Shown piece by piece: positions 8,618-17,481 of a stretch of DNA of 64,000 nt. Position numbers and translations under genes: made by a program. The notes beneath the pieces are model-generated. The model ran no database searches. It saw only the letters and a list, made by a program, of their open reading frames with translations, and was not told the DNA's origin. The stretch covers positions 14,855 to 78,854 of the forward strand of contig NZ_JBOBFT010000019.1 in NCBI RefSeq assembly GCF_050587525.1, read 5' to 3'. The DNA is from Plantibacter sp050587525. GTDB taxonomy: Bacteria > Actinomycetota > Actinomycetes > Actinomycetales > Microbacteriaceae. Numbering within the stretch: position 1 is the first letter of the stretch; the number at the start of each line of letters is the position of its first letter.

Positions 8618-9458
8618 CGAAGCAGGGCCCACGACGCGCATCGCGTCCGTCCTCAACGCTCTGCAGCCGAGCGAACGCCGGGTCGTCGACCTCATCCTGC
8701 AGGATGCCGCGGGGATGGTCGAGATCACGGCTCAGGAACTCGCGGATCGTGCGGGCGTCGCGCGATCGACGGTCGTCCGCACGTGTCAGACCCTCGGGTA
8801 CCGCGGGTATCCGCAGCTCCGGGTCGCACTCACCCGGGAACTCGCGCAGGCGCCCGGGCGCGACCAGGACTACGGCTCGACGGCACTCGGGCGGATCCGG
8901 GCCGATGTCGACGCCCTCGCACTGAGCCTTCCGCAGATCACGAGCCTCCTCGACGACGGAACGGTCGACCGGGCCGTCGACGGCATCGTCGGAGCCGGAC
9001 GGGTGCTCGCCATCGCGAACGGGTTGTCGTCGCCCCTCGCGACCGATGTCGCGATGCGGTTGACCGCGGTCGGCCGGCCGGTCGAGTTCGTCGCCGACCC
9101 CATCGGCCAGCAGATCGCGGCCCGTGGACTCGGCGCGAACGACCTCGGCCTCGTCATCAGCGGCAGCGGAGCGAACGACTCGACGCTCCGCTCCGCGAAC
9201 GCGGTCAGAGCGGCCGGCGCGAAGCTGGTCGCCGTGACCTCGTTCAGTCGCTCGCCGCTCGTGTCGATCGCGGATGTGACGCTCGTCGTGGCACCGGCAT
9301 CCGGCTCGTTCCGGCACGAACTCGAGCACACCTCCCGCATCCCGCACGCGGTCCTGCTCGAAGCGCTCGTCGACGTCGTCGCGTCACGCCTCGGCGAGGT
9401 GTCGCGGGCGAGCCGATCGATCGTGCTCGACATCCTGAGCGAGAACCTGAGCGACTAG
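8598..9458 (+). CDS. RpiR/MurR-type transcriptional regulator with SIS domain
   Basis: A protein of 286 residues whose GTG start lies 20 nt inside the second phnE. The N-terminal RpiR helix-turn-helix covers residues ~15-85 (ITAQELADRAGVARSTVVRTCQTLGYRGYPQL). A SIS phosphosugar-binding domain covers ~110-260, with LAIANGLSS and LVISGSGANDSTLRSANAVRAAGAKLVAVTSF. SIS domains in this family bind phosphorylated sugars, so the imported compound or its product is probably phosphosugar-like. As the last gene of the operon it most likely controls that operon. Confidence 0.88.
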   Translation: MNWSGTDEAGPTTRIASVLNALQPSERRVVDLILQDAAGMVEITAQELADRAGVARSTVVRTCQTLGYRGYPQLRVALTRELAQAPGRDQDYGSTALGRIRADVDALALSLPQITSLLDDGTVDRAVDGIVGAGRVLAIANGLSSPLATDVAMRLTAVGRPVEFVADPIGQQIAARGLGANDLGLVISGSGANDSTLRSANAVRAAGAKLVAVTSFSRSPLVSIADVTLVVAPASGSFRHELEHTSRIPHAVLLEALVDVVASRLGEVSRASRSIVLDILSENLSD

Positions 9459-9635
9459 GGCATCCAGGCCCGCGCACCCGCCCGGCTTCGCCGCACGAGA
9501 CGAGGAGAACCGCCCGAAGGAAGGACGATTTCGGGTGAATTGTCCTCTCCTCGCGCGCTTCTCCTGTTCTCGTGCAGCTTCGTCTCCGGCGAGTCAGCGT
9601 CTGGATGGACGACTGCGACGGGAGAGGCACCTGCA

Positions 9636-11378
9636 TCACGCCGGCGCGGAAAGCTTCTGCAGGCGATACGACGCGATGAGCCCCACGATGAGGGTCGCCG
9701 CCAACAACCAGACGTAGCCGAACGCTTCGATCGTTGGAGCGAACGCCGTCAGTCCACCACCGACGACGAGCGCGAGCAGCACGGCGTCGGACTGCCAGAG
9801 CAGCACGTTGAGGTGCGAGACGTCACCGACCGGGGTCGACACCGGCATGAGCAACCCGATCGGCAGCGGGCCCTTCGCCGCGTCGAACACCCGCAGGACG
9901 ACGCTGAACACGACGAGCGCACACCACCAGACGAGTCCAGCGATCGGAGCGCCGAACAACACGATGGCCATGGCCGCGCCGATGCCGCCGAGCACGAGCG
10001 CAGCGACGAACGGAGCGATCGATGCCACAAGGACGAGCTCTGTCGGCGTGCGTCCGTAGAGGGTCGGCGTGCCCGCGCTCGCGACACCCTGCCTGACGCC
10101 GTCGCACCAGACGCCGATCGCGAGGAAGATGACGAGTCCGAGGGGAACCGCGAGGACCCACCCGACGCCGTCGGGGAGGTTCATCGACGCCGCCACCGCG
10201 AACCCGCAAGCCAGGAGCACGGCGCTTCCGACCACTGCCCGCACCGGGTATCGCAGGAGCCCGACGATCGAACGGAGGACGGCTGCGAGCGCGAGGGACC
10301 GAGGCATCGGGAGGTGGATGCGACGACCACGGCTGGGCGGTGGGCGGAGGTGTCCAGCCGCTCCAGCGGCATCGCCCGTCTGCACGAGGACGGCGACGGA
10401 CTGCCATCTGCGGGACTGCTCGAGGAGGTCGGCGCTCCGGAGTCCGTCGAGGAGGCGTGGGACCGCGAACACGACGAGCGCGACGAGCACGAGGGCGACG
10501 GCAGGCCACCAGAGTGCACTCCCGGCGACGAACGCGAACGAACCGCCCGCTTCAACCGGCCCGACAACACCGCCGACGAGCTGTGCCCACAACAGACCGA
10601 TCCACCCCCACGGCGTGAACGCGAGAACGGAAGGGGTGAGGAGTGCGATCGCGGAGGTGAGCACCGCGGCTCCCGCGAGCCCCCAGACCACACCGCGGGC
10701 GCGACGCTGCGCGGCGAGCCACACGACGGCCAGGAACGCCGTGAAGGCCACGACACCGACGAGGAACGGGATGACGGTCTCGGCCGTCGGCGGTGGACCT
10801 CCGACCATGAGGATGCTCACGCTCGCCGAGTCTCCGTCGGCGCTGATCGTGTACTGCGGATCGGTCCCGGCCGTGACCGTGGCCGGGGTCGCGGGGTCAC
10901 CGGAGCCGGCACGATCGCTCGCCGCGCCGCCGCCGCCGATGAGCCGGGAGATCGCGACGATCCCGCCGATCAGGAATCCACCGACGACGAGCGCGAGCGA
11001 TGACAGGACGAAGGGACGACGCAACGTCATCCGTCTGGGCAACGGCGAATCCGCGAGGAACTGCACGGCAGACGGCCTCGGCACGACGGGCCCACGAACG
11101 GAGCCGCCGGAGGCCACGAGGAGCACGGCGAGCGCCGCGACGATCGAAGCACCGACCCCGAACCGATCCTGTCCCAGGGCGGTGAACGCTTCCGGCGTGA
11201 GCAGCCCGATGACCGCCAAGCGGACGAGTGGAGCGCCTGCGATGAGCACGGCCAGCCCGCCCGCGTAGGCGAGATAGGCGATGTCGGCGATGCTCGGTCG
11301 TCCGTTGCGTCCGGCGAGCACCGATCGGGCGCTCCGGAAGGTCCGGCGGTCCGCGGCGCGACTGGTCAGATCGCTCAC
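9636..11378 (-). CDS. Polytopic membrane protein, putative ABC transporter permease
   Basis: A protein of 580 residues with a GTG start that overlaps the stop of the upstream ATPase gene (GTGA). About twelve hydrophobic segments are seen, for example AYLAYAGGLAVLIAGAPL near residue 40, PFVLSSLALVVGGFLIGG near 125, VIPFLVGVVAFTAFLAVV near 205 and WLLAATLIVGLIASYRL at the end. There is a cytoplasmic linker near residues 330-365 and no recognisable soluble domain. The coupled ATPase gene argues for the membrane half of an ABC exporter; the substrate is unknown. The 177 nt downstream to position 9459 contain no gene that I can support. Confidence 0.7.
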   Translation of the reverse strand: MSDLTSRAADRRTFRSARSVLAGRNGRPSIADIAYLAYAGGLAVLIAGAPLVRLAVIGLLTPEAFTALGQDRFGVGASIVAALAVLLVASGGSVRGPVVPRPSAVQFLADSPLPRRMTLRRPFVLSSLALVVGGFLIGGIVAISRLIGGGGAASDRAGSGDPATPATVTAGTDPQYTISADGDSASVSILMVGGPPPTAETVIPFLVGVVAFTAFLAVVWLAAQRRARGVVWGLAGAAVLTSAIALLTPSVLAFTPWGWIGLLWAQLVGGVVGPVEAGGSFAFVAGSALWWPAVALVLVALVVFAVPRLLDGLRSADLLEQSRRWQSVAVLVQTGDAAGAAGHLRPPPSRGRRIHLPMPRSLALAAVLRSIVGLLRYPVRAVVGSAVLLACGFAVAASMNLPDGVGWVLAVPLGLVIFLAIGVWCDGVRQGVASAGTPTLYGRTPTELVLVASIAPFVAALVLGGIGAAMAIVLFGAPIAGLVWWCALVVFSVVLRVFDAAKGPLPIGLLMPVSTPVGDVSHLNVLLWQSDAVLLALVVGGGLTAFAPTIEAFGYVWLLAATLIVGLIASYRLQKLSAPA

Positions 11379-12043
11379 GGGGCTTCGACGGTGATCGAGT
11401 CGTCGGCGATCCGCTCGATGAGCTCCGCGTTGTGACTGGCGAACACGATCGCGGCCCCGTCTGCTTTGGCGAGGTTCACCCGATCGGCGACGACCGCACG
11501 GCGTTCGGCGTCGAGGCGCTGCTCGGGTTCGTCGAGGATCAGGACGTCGAATGGTCGGACGAGCGCTGTCGCGAGGGCGAAGAGCTGCGACTGCCCGGAG
11601 GAGAGTTCATGCACGAAGCGCCGGGACAGCGTGTCGATGCGCAATGCTTCGAGGAGCGCATCCGATGCGTCGTCCGCGGCGTCCCCGGTGACGCCCCACG
11701 TCGTCGAGATGTAGCGGAGGTGCTCGCGGACCGTCAGGTCCGGTGCGAACGCAGGAGTCCCGATGAGGGCGGAGACCGAACGTCTGATGACCCGATCACG
11801 ATCGTCGACCACACGACCGTCGATGGCGACGGACCCGCTCGACGGGCGGAGCCGCCCGCTCAGGATCCGCAGCAACGTGGTCTTGCCCGACCCGTTGCGA
11901 CCGCGGACGGCCAGGGCGCGCCCTGCCGCGACCGAGACGTCCGTCGGCGACAGCAGCACCTCGTCGTCGATCGTCGCCTCGACCGCCCGCGCGTCGACGA
12001 GCGCCGAACGACCTGCTTGCTTCCCCGAACCACTTCTCCCCAT
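11375..12043 (-). CDS. ABC transporter ATP-binding protein
   Basis: A protein of 222 residues. Walker A VRGRNGSGKTTLLRILSGR lies near residues 45-63, the signature ELSSGQSQLFALATAL near 135-150, and Walker B DVLILDEPEQRLD near 157-169, followed by FASHNAEL with the switch His. The signature LSSGQ is a conservative variant of LSGGQ. The start is ATG 12043 with GAGGA about 7-11 nt upstream; the frame stays open further upstream but there it only reads antisense-like sequence over the next gene. The gene is coupled to the 580-residue membrane protein. Confidence 0.85.
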   Translation of the reverse strand: MGRSGSGKQAGRSALVDARAVEATIDDEVLLSPTDVSVAAGRALAVRGRNGSGKTTLLRILSGRLRPSSGSVAIDGRVVDDRDRVIRRSVSALIGTPAFAPDLTVREHLRYISTTWGVTGDAADDASDALLEALRIDTLSRRFVHELSSGQSQLFALATALVRPFDVLILDEPEQRLDAERRAVVADRVNLAKADGAAIVFASHNAELIERIADDSITVEAP

Positions 12044-12096
12044 GCCGCCATCCTCGCACGGGTGCCGGTCGATGTTCCGATCGGCGCCCGCACGTC

Positions 12097-13737
12097 TCAC
12101 GCCCGCGCGAGGATCTCCCGCAGCCCGAGGCCCGCCGGGAGCTCGCCGGGGAGGAGCCCGCGCGATGCACCGAGTCGCGCCTGAACGAAGCCCTCCGCGA
12201 CTGCGGCCGGCGCCGTCCGCACGAGCAGCGACGCCTGCAGGGAGAGCGCGAGCGAGGAGACGAGTCGTCGCGCCTGGCCGGCGGCCTCCGCAGCGGTCTC
12301 TGGAGCCGCAGCGAGCGCAGCGACCTCCCTCGCAAGCCGACTCGTCCGGGCCAGATGCGCATCGAGCAGGCCGTCCGCCCCGGCCGCGAGTCCGACCTCG
12401 GCGTCGAAGGCGTCGAGCGACTCCGGCTCCCGGGAGATCGCTCGCAGCACGTCGAGCGCGATGACGTTGCCCGAACCCTCCCAGACCGCCATGACCGGCT
12501 GCTCCCGGTAGCGACGAGCGAGCGGGAACGCCTCCGTGTAGCCGTTCCCGCCGAGGCACTCGAGCGCTTCGGCCGCATGCCCGGGTCCGCGCTTGCAGAT
12601 CCAGTACTTCGACACAGCGGTCGCGAGACGGCGGAACGACCGATCGGCCTCCGGCGCATCGGCGTCATGAGCGCGCGCGAGCCGCATCGACACGGCCGTC
12701 GCAGCCTCCGATTCCAGGGCCAGATCGGCGACGACGGCCGTCATCGCCGGCTGGTCGACGAGCAGCGCCCCGAAGGCCGCGCGTCGACGAACGTGCCACA
12801 GCGCTTCCGCGGTCGCCTGCCGCATCCCGGCGGTGCTGCCGTAGACGCAGTCGAGCCGCGTCCGCGCGACCATCTCGATGATCGTCCGGACGCCGCGGCC
12901 GTCCTCACCGAGGAGGAACCCGATCGTGCCGTCGAGCTCGATCTCGCTCGACGCGTTCGATCGGTTGCCGAGTTTGTCCTTCAGCCGCTGGATGAGGAAC
13001 GTGTTGCGTGTCCCGTCGGGAAGGACTCTGGGCACGAGGAAGCAGCTGAGGCCTGCTCCCGTCTTCGCGAGGACCAGGAACCCGTCGGACATGGGCGCAC
13101 TGCAGAACCACTTGTGGCCCGTGAGCCGATGCGATCCGTCACCGGCGTCGACGGCGAGCGTCGTGTTCGCGCGGACGTCGGAACCGCCCTGCTTCTCCGT
13201 CATCGCCATGCCGAACAGGGCCGAGCGCTTGCCCGCGTGCAGGACGGGATCGTACTCACGGCTGAGCACCCGAGGAAGCCATTCTGCGGCGAGCCCGTCG
13301 TCGACGGCGAGCGCAGGGACGACCGAGTGGGTCATGGAGATCGGACAGGCGTGGCCCGGCTCGACCTGTGCGAAGAGCATGAAGGTCGCCGCACGTGCGA
13401 CGTTGGCGCCCGGCCGCGGGTCCGCCCACGCCGAGGTGTGCGCGCCAGCCGCGACGGCGTCGCCGATGATGCGATGGTACGCCGGGTGGTACTCGACCTC
13501 GTCGATGCGATGCCCCGTGCGGTCGAACGGGACGAGTTCCGGCTCGTGCGTGTTCGCGAGCTCGGCATCGTGCTGGAACGACGCCGTGCCGACGAGCGCT
13601 CCGGTCCGTTCGAGCTCGAGGACGGCCCAGCCCGCGTCGTACCGCTCGACCGCTTCGACGAGCGGCGTGTTCGTCGTGAACTCGTTGACGTCCGTACGCG
13701 GCTCGACCTGGTTCACGACGTCGTGCGTGCCGCTCAT
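12097..13737 (-). CDS. AidB-like acyl-CoA dehydrogenase family protein
   Basis: A protein of 546 residues, close to the 541 of E. coli AidB. It shows the AidB-type N-terminus, FMLFAQVEPGHACPISMTHS, GMAMTEKQGGSDVRANTT for flavin binding, HKWFCSAPMSDGFLVLA, and the C-terminal LECLGGNGYTEAFPLARRYR plus WEGSGNVIALDVLR. It is probably an FAD-linked acyl-CoA or isovaleryl-CoA-type dehydrogenase; in E. coli AidB also takes part in the alkylation response. Its ATG overlaps the TetR stop codon (ATGA), so the regulator and dehydrogenase are co-transcribed. The divergent acyl-CoA synthetase points to fatty-acid or branched-acid breakdown. Confidence 0.88.
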   Translation of the reverse strand: MSGTHDVVNQVEPRTDVNEFTTNTPLVEAVERYDAGWAVLELERTGALVGTASFQHDAELANTHEPELVPFDRTGHRIDEVEYHPAYHRIIGDAVAAGAHTSAWADPRPGANVARAATFMLFAQVEPGHACPISMTHSVVPALAVDDGLAAEWLPRVLSREYDPVLHAGKRSALFGMAMTEKQGGSDVRANTTLAVDAGDGSHRLTGHKWFCSAPMSDGFLVLAKTGAGLSCFLVPRVLPDGTRNTFLIQRLKDKLGNRSNASSEIELDGTIGFLLGEDGRGVRTIIEMVARTRLDCVYGSTAGMRQATAEALWHVRRRAAFGALLVDQPAMTAVVADLALESEAATAVSMRLARAHDADAPEADRSFRRLATAVSKYWICKRGPGHAAEALECLGGNGYTEAFPLARRYREQPVMAVWEGSGNVIALDVLRAISREPESLDAFDAEVGLAAGADGLLDAHLARTSRLAREVAALAAAPETAAEAAGQARRLVSSLALSLQASLLVRTAPAAVAEGFVQARLGASRGLLPGELPAGLGLREILARA

Positions 13738-14360
13738 CGCCCGGCCTCCGTCGCCCCGACCGACCGCAGGCAGAACGCCAGGATGCTCGACACGAGCTCG
13801 TCGGTCGTCACCTCGCCCGCGTCCAACGGCGAGAGCGGACCCGTGAGCGCTTCGCCGATCGCGCCGGTCAGTCCGGCACCGCTCACGCGTGCATCCTGAG
13901 CAGCGAAGTCGCCCGACGCCACACCCCGACGCACGATGGCTTCGAGCGTGTCCGCGTAGGCACGGCGATAGCGGAGCCGTTCGCTGTCGATGAGCTCGTC
14001 GACGGGCTCGACGAGGAGCGCCCACGCGAGTCGACGACCTCGGACGGCACGTCGGGCGAAGGTCTCGACGAGCGCACCGAGCTGAGCGGTCGCACCCGCA
14101 TGCTCGACGACGTCGACCGCTTCCCGAACGGCCAGCAGCTCACCGGCGGCGTGTTCGCGGAACACCTCGGCGAGCAGGTGCTCACGGGTGTCGAAGTAGG
14201 TGTAGACGGTTCCGGCGCTCACTCCGGCGAGTGCGGAGACCGCCTTGACGCTCGCCGCACGGAAGCCGGACTCCGCCACGATCGAGCTCGCCGCATCGAG
14301 GAGCGCCCTGGACCGATCAGCCCTCGCCTGCCTCGTCGATTCCGTCGTCCGATACGCCAC
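13734..14360 (-). CDS. TetR-family transcriptional regulator
   Basis: A protein of 208 residues. The N-terminal helix-turn-helix reads RALLDAASSIVAESGFRAASVKAVSALAGVSAGTVYTYFDTREHLL (about residues 17-62); the remainder is a helical ligand-binding domain. I chose GTG 14360 because GGGAGG lies 6 nt upstream; a GTG at 14408 is possible but has no such site. It is the first gene of an operon with the acyl-CoA dehydrogenase and is divergent from the acyl-CoA synthetase. A perfect 18-bp palindrome lies between them, so it probably represses both directions until an acyl-CoA binds (inference from FadR/PsrA-type relatives). Confidence 0.88.
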   Translation of the reverse strand: MAYRTTESTRQARADRSRALLDAASSIVAESGFRAASVKAVSALAGVSAGTVYTYFDTREHLLAEVFREHAAGELLAVREAVDVVEHAGATAQLGALVETFARRAVRGRRLAWALLVEPVDELIDSERLRYRRAYADTLEAIVRRGVASGDFAAQDARVSGAGLTGAIGEALTGPLSPLDAGEVTTDELVSSILAFCLRSVGATEAGR

Positions 14361-14423
14361 GTCGCGCCTCCCGCCTGCCCGCTCCGCTCGCTGGACGCGA
14401 GGGGTCACGGGGTTCCCTCAAGA

Positions 14424-14441
14424 ATTGAATCATGATTCAAT
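14424..14441. promoter_or_regulatory. Perfect 18-bp palindrome, likely TetR operator
   Basis: ATTGAATCATGATTCAAT is its own reverse complement and is strikingly AT-rich in a ~70% GC region. It lies 63 nt upstream of the TetR start and 47 nt upstream of the acyl-CoA synthetase start. Confidence 0.8.
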
Positions 14442-14488
14442 GAAGTTCGCGACCCCGATCGCACACCCACAACGACGTGAGGAAACCG

Positions 14489-16123
14489 ATGAACCTGACC
14501 TGGATGCTCGAGAGCACGACCCGCAAATTCCCGACGAAGGATGCGATCGTCACCGCGGACGGCGACGCGCTGAGCTACGCCGAGCTGCTCGCCGCGTCCC
14601 GCAGGGCAGCATCCGTCTTCCGCGACGCGGGCGTCCGACCCGGCGATCGCGTCGGAGTCATGACCTACAACACGCCCGCGTTCGTGATCGCGGCATTCGG
14701 GGTGTGGCGGGCCGGCGCGACGCTCGTCCCGATCAACCACAAGCTCACCTCCCCCGAAGTGGCGTACGTCCTCGATCACGCGTCGATCTCGGTCGGCGTC
14801 GTCGACGTGGACCTCGCGCAGACCGCGGAGACGGCATCGGCGGCGGCGACATCGGCACAGACACGGGCATCCGGCGTCGCGACCTGGCTCACCACGGCCG
14901 ATGACGGCACCGGACGCTTCGACGCCCTCGTCACCGATGCTGACGAGTGGGACGGCATCGACGTCGACGAGGACGCCGTCGCCCAGGTGCTCTACACCTC
15001 GGGCACGACGAGCAGCCCCAAGGGCTGCCTGCACACCCATCGAGGCCTCGCGACCGTGCCCGCGTACACGACGGCCGCTGTCGGCCTGCAGCGCGACGAT
15101 CGATTCCTCATCACCATGCCCATCTGGCACGCCTCACCGCTCAACAACTGGTTCCTGTCGATGGTGTTCCTCGGCGGCACGACCGTCCTGTTGAAGGAGT
15201 ACCACCCCATCCGATTCCTCGAGGTCGTGCAGGAGCAGCGGGTCACCGCGTTCTTCGGCGCACCCATCGCCTACCTCGCACCCATCCAGGTGGCCACGGC
15301 GAACGGCATCGAGCTCACCTCGTTCGACCTCTCCTCGGTTCGACTCTGGGCCTACGGAGGCGCACCGCTCGGGGCGGACTCGGTCCGACTCCTGCAGCGG
15401 GCCTACGGCTCGGAATCCTTCACCCAGGTCTACGGCATGAGCGAGATGGGTCCCGTCGGCACCGCCCTGTATCCGGAGGAGCAACTGGAGAAGGCCGGCG
15501 CGATCGGTGCGGCCGGGATGCCGGGCGTGGACGTCCGCGTGGTGACGGAGGACGGACGCGACGCCGCGGCCGGCGAGGTCGGCGAACTGTGGATGCGCAG
15601 CGACACGCGCATGCTCGGGTACCTGGGCGACGACGCGGCGACCGCGGCCGCCTTCGACGGCGACTGGTACCGGACCGGCGACCTCGCGCGGGTCGACGAG
15701 GACGGGTACCTGTTCATCGTGGACCGGTTGCGCGATGTCATCATCACGGGCGGCGAGAACGTCTTCTCCCCCGAGGTCGAGGAAGCACTCCGTGCACACC
15801 CCGCGATCGCGGACGCGGCCGTCATCGGGCGGCCGCACGCGGACTGGGGCGAGACGATCGTCGCTGTGGTCGTGAGGACCGAGGGAGCGACTGTGGAACT
15901 CGACGAGGTGCGTGCGTTCCTCGGCGAGCGCCTGGCGAAGTACAAGATTCCGAGGGACCTCGTGCTCCGCGCATCGCTCCCCCGGACGCCATCCGGCAAG
16001 ATCACCAAGCACGTGCTCCGTGCGGAACTCGGCGGCGTGCAGCACGGCGGCGTGCAGCCGAGTGCGACTCCGGGCGTGACGGCTGAAGCATCGACCGACG
16101 CGCCGCTGTCCAGTCGGGCTTAG
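14489..16123 (+). CDS. Acyl-CoA synthetase (AMP-forming), FadD-like
   Basis: A protein of 544 residues in the ANL superfamily. The P-loop-like motif LYTSGTTSSPKG lies near residues 169-180, VYGMSEMG near 313-320, and WYRTGDLARVDEDGYLFIVD with RLRDVIITGGENVFSPEVEE near 390-430. The C-terminal catalytic Lys is in TPSGKITKHVL near residue 502. It activates a carboxylic acid to its CoA ester. ATG 14489 has GAGGA about 6 nt upstream; an in-frame GTG 12 nt earlier overlaps that site. A ~30-residue low-complexity tail follows the last conserved motif. It is controlled from the palindrome shared with the TetR/dehydrogenase operon. Its TAG stop overlaps the mdh stop on the other strand. Confidence 0.92.
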   Translation: MNLTWMLESTTRKFPTKDAIVTADGDALSYAELLAASRRAASVFRDAGVRPGDRVGVMTYNTPAFVIAAFGVWRAGATLVPINHKLTSPEVAYVLDHASISVGVVDVDLAQTAETASAAATSAQTRASGVATWLTTADDGTGRFDALVTDADEWDGIDVDEDAVAQVLYTSGTTSSPKGCLHTHRGLATVPAYTTAAVGLQRDDRFLITMPIWHASPLNNWFLSMVFLGGTTVLLKEYHPIRFLEVVQEQRVTAFFGAPIAYLAPIQVATANGIELTSFDLSSVRLWAYGGAPLGADSVRLLQRAYGSESFTQVYGMSEMGPVGTALYPEEQLEKAGAIGAAGMPGVDVRVVTEDGRDAAAGEVGELWMRSDTRMLGYLGDDAATAAAFDGDWYRTGDLARVDEDGYLFIVDRLRDVIITGGENVFSPEVEEALRAHPAIADAAVIGRPHADWGETIVAVVVRTEGATVELDEVRAFLGERLAKYKIPRDLVLRASLPRTPSGKITKHVLRAELGGVQHGGVQPSATPGVTAEASTDAPLSSRA

Positions 16124-17118
16124 GGCAACAAGCCCAGCTCGCGGACGGCGTCACGCTCCTCGACGAGTTCGGCGACGGAGGCATCGATCCGCTCCTGCCA
16201 GACCGGTGCGATGTCGAGCCCTTCGACGACCTCCCAGCGACCGCCGACCGAGCGCGCGGGGAACGAGCTCACGAGCCCCTCCGGAACCCCGTACCACCCC
16301 TTGGACGGAAGGGCGACCGAGGTCCAGCGATCGGCATTGGCGAGCGTCGCGGTGCCGTTCACCCAGTCGTGCACGTGATCGATGGCCGCGGCGGCCGCTG
16401 AGGCTGCCGAGGACGACCCCCGGACGGCGATGATCTCGGCACCGCGCTTCGCGACTCGAGGGATGAACTCCTCGGCGATCCACGACTCGTCGACGAGTTC
16501 GAGAGCTGGACGACCTTCGACGGTCGCGTGCGAGAGGTCAGGGACCTGCGTCGCCGAATGGTTGCCCCAGATGATGACGCCGTCGACGTCCTGCACCCGT
16601 GCGGCGGTCTTGGCGGCGAGCTGGGCGACGGCACGGTTGTGGTCGAGGCGGGTGAGCGCGGTGAAGCGTTCTGCCGGGACCCCGGCCGCGGATCCGGCGG
16701 CGATGAGCGCGTTCGTGTTGGCCGGGTTGCCCACGACGAGCACACGTACGTCGTCCGCGGCGTTCGATCCGATCGCCGCACCCTGCGGCCCGAAGATCTG
16801 GCCGTTGGCAGCGAGCAGGTCGGCACGCTCCATGCCCGGCCCACGCGGACGGGCGCCGACGAGGAGGGCGACGTTCGTGCCGTCGAACGCTTCTGCGGCG
16901 TCGGTCGAGACGTCGACGCGGTCGAGGAGCGGGAACGCCCCGTCCTGCAGTTCGAGCGCGGTCCCCTCAGCGGCGCCGACACCCTGCGGGATCTCGAGGA
17001 GCCGGAGCGAGACGGGCCGGTCGGAGCCGAGCAGCTGCCCGGAAGCGATGCGGAAGAGGAGCGAGTAGCCGATCTGGCCGCCCGCTCCCGTGACGGTGAC
17101 GACGGTTGAAGTGCCCAT
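16120..17118 (-). CDS. mdh: Malate dehydrogenase
   Basis: A protein of 332 residues, normal for the cytoplasmic-type enzyme. The NAD-binding VTVTGAGGQIGYSLLFRIASG lies at the N-terminus, with the substrate loop LLVGARPRGPGMERADLL, the region VVGNPANTNALIA, TRLDHNRAVAQLA, and the catalytic His in IIWGNHSATQVPD. It interconverts malate and oxaloacetate in the TCA cycle. ATG 17118 has a TAGCAT -10 box 5 nt upstream, so the mRNA is probably leaderless. The gene is convergent with the acyl-CoA synthetase, and the two stop codons share bases with no room for a terminator between them. Confidence 0.95.
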   Translation of the reverse strand: MGTSTVVTVTGAGGQIGYSLLFRIASGQLLGSDRPVSLRLLEIPQGVGAAEGTALELQDGAFPLLDRVDVSTDAAEAFDGTNVALLVGARPRGPGMERADLLAANGQIFGPQGAAIGSNAADDVRVLVVGNPANTNALIAAGSAAGVPAERFTALTRLDHNRAVAQLAAKTAARVQDVDGVIIWGNHSATQVPDLSHATVEGRPALELVDESWIAEEFIPRVAKRGAEIIAVRGSSSAASAAAAAIDHVHDWVNGTATLANADRWTSVALPSKGWYGVPEGLVSSFPARSVGGRWEVVEGLDIAPVWQERIDASVAELVEERDAVRELGLLP

Positions 17119-17123
17119 GCTCG

Positions 17124-17129
17124 ATGCTA
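17124..17129 (-). promoter_or_regulatory. -10 box (leaderless) for mdh
   Basis: TAGCAT on the minus strand, 5 nt before ATG 17118. Confidence 0.45.
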
Positions 17130-17159
17130 TCCCGAGCGGCCGGCCACAAGCGCTCCTCC

Positions 17160-17472
17160 TGGTCCCTGAGCCCGTCGAAGGGCACACACCACCGACCCCA
17201 CACGTCGACAAGCTCAGTGACCGGAACAGGAACCCGACAACCGGACCCTGAGCCCGTCGAAGGGCACGCACCGGCACCCCGCACGTCGACAAGCTCAGTG
17301 ACCGGAACAGGAACCCGACAACCGGACCCTGAGCCCGTCGAAGGGCACACACCACCGACCCCACACTTCGACAAGCTCAGTGACCGGAACAGGAACCCGA
17401 CAACCGGTCCCTGAGCCTGTCGAAGGGCACACACCACCGACCCCACACGTCGACAAGCTCAGTGACCGGAAC
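17160..17472. repeat. Four tandem ~82-bp units, each a pair of inverted REP elements
   Basis: CCCTGAGCCCGTCGAAGGGC starts at 17164, 17246, 17327 and 17409 (the last reads CCTGTCGAAGGG). Each is followed about 45 nt later by the opposite orientation, GTCGACAAGCTCAGTGACCG (third copy CTTCGACAAG). Each unit can fold into a stem. The array fills the mdh-DUF4232 gap. Confidence 0.9.
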
Positions 17473-17481
17473 CGCGAGCCG

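Noticed and set aside
9459..9635. Terminator after the RpiR-type regulator
   Set aside because: Only a weak 6-bp pairing with a G-U was found (GGAC.../...GTCC near 9523-9545), not enough to call.
12044..12559. Longer ABC ATPase starting at 12559
   Set aside because: The extra part is Arg/Gly-rich sequence lying over the acyl-CoA dehydrogenase gene in another frame; the family begins near 12043.
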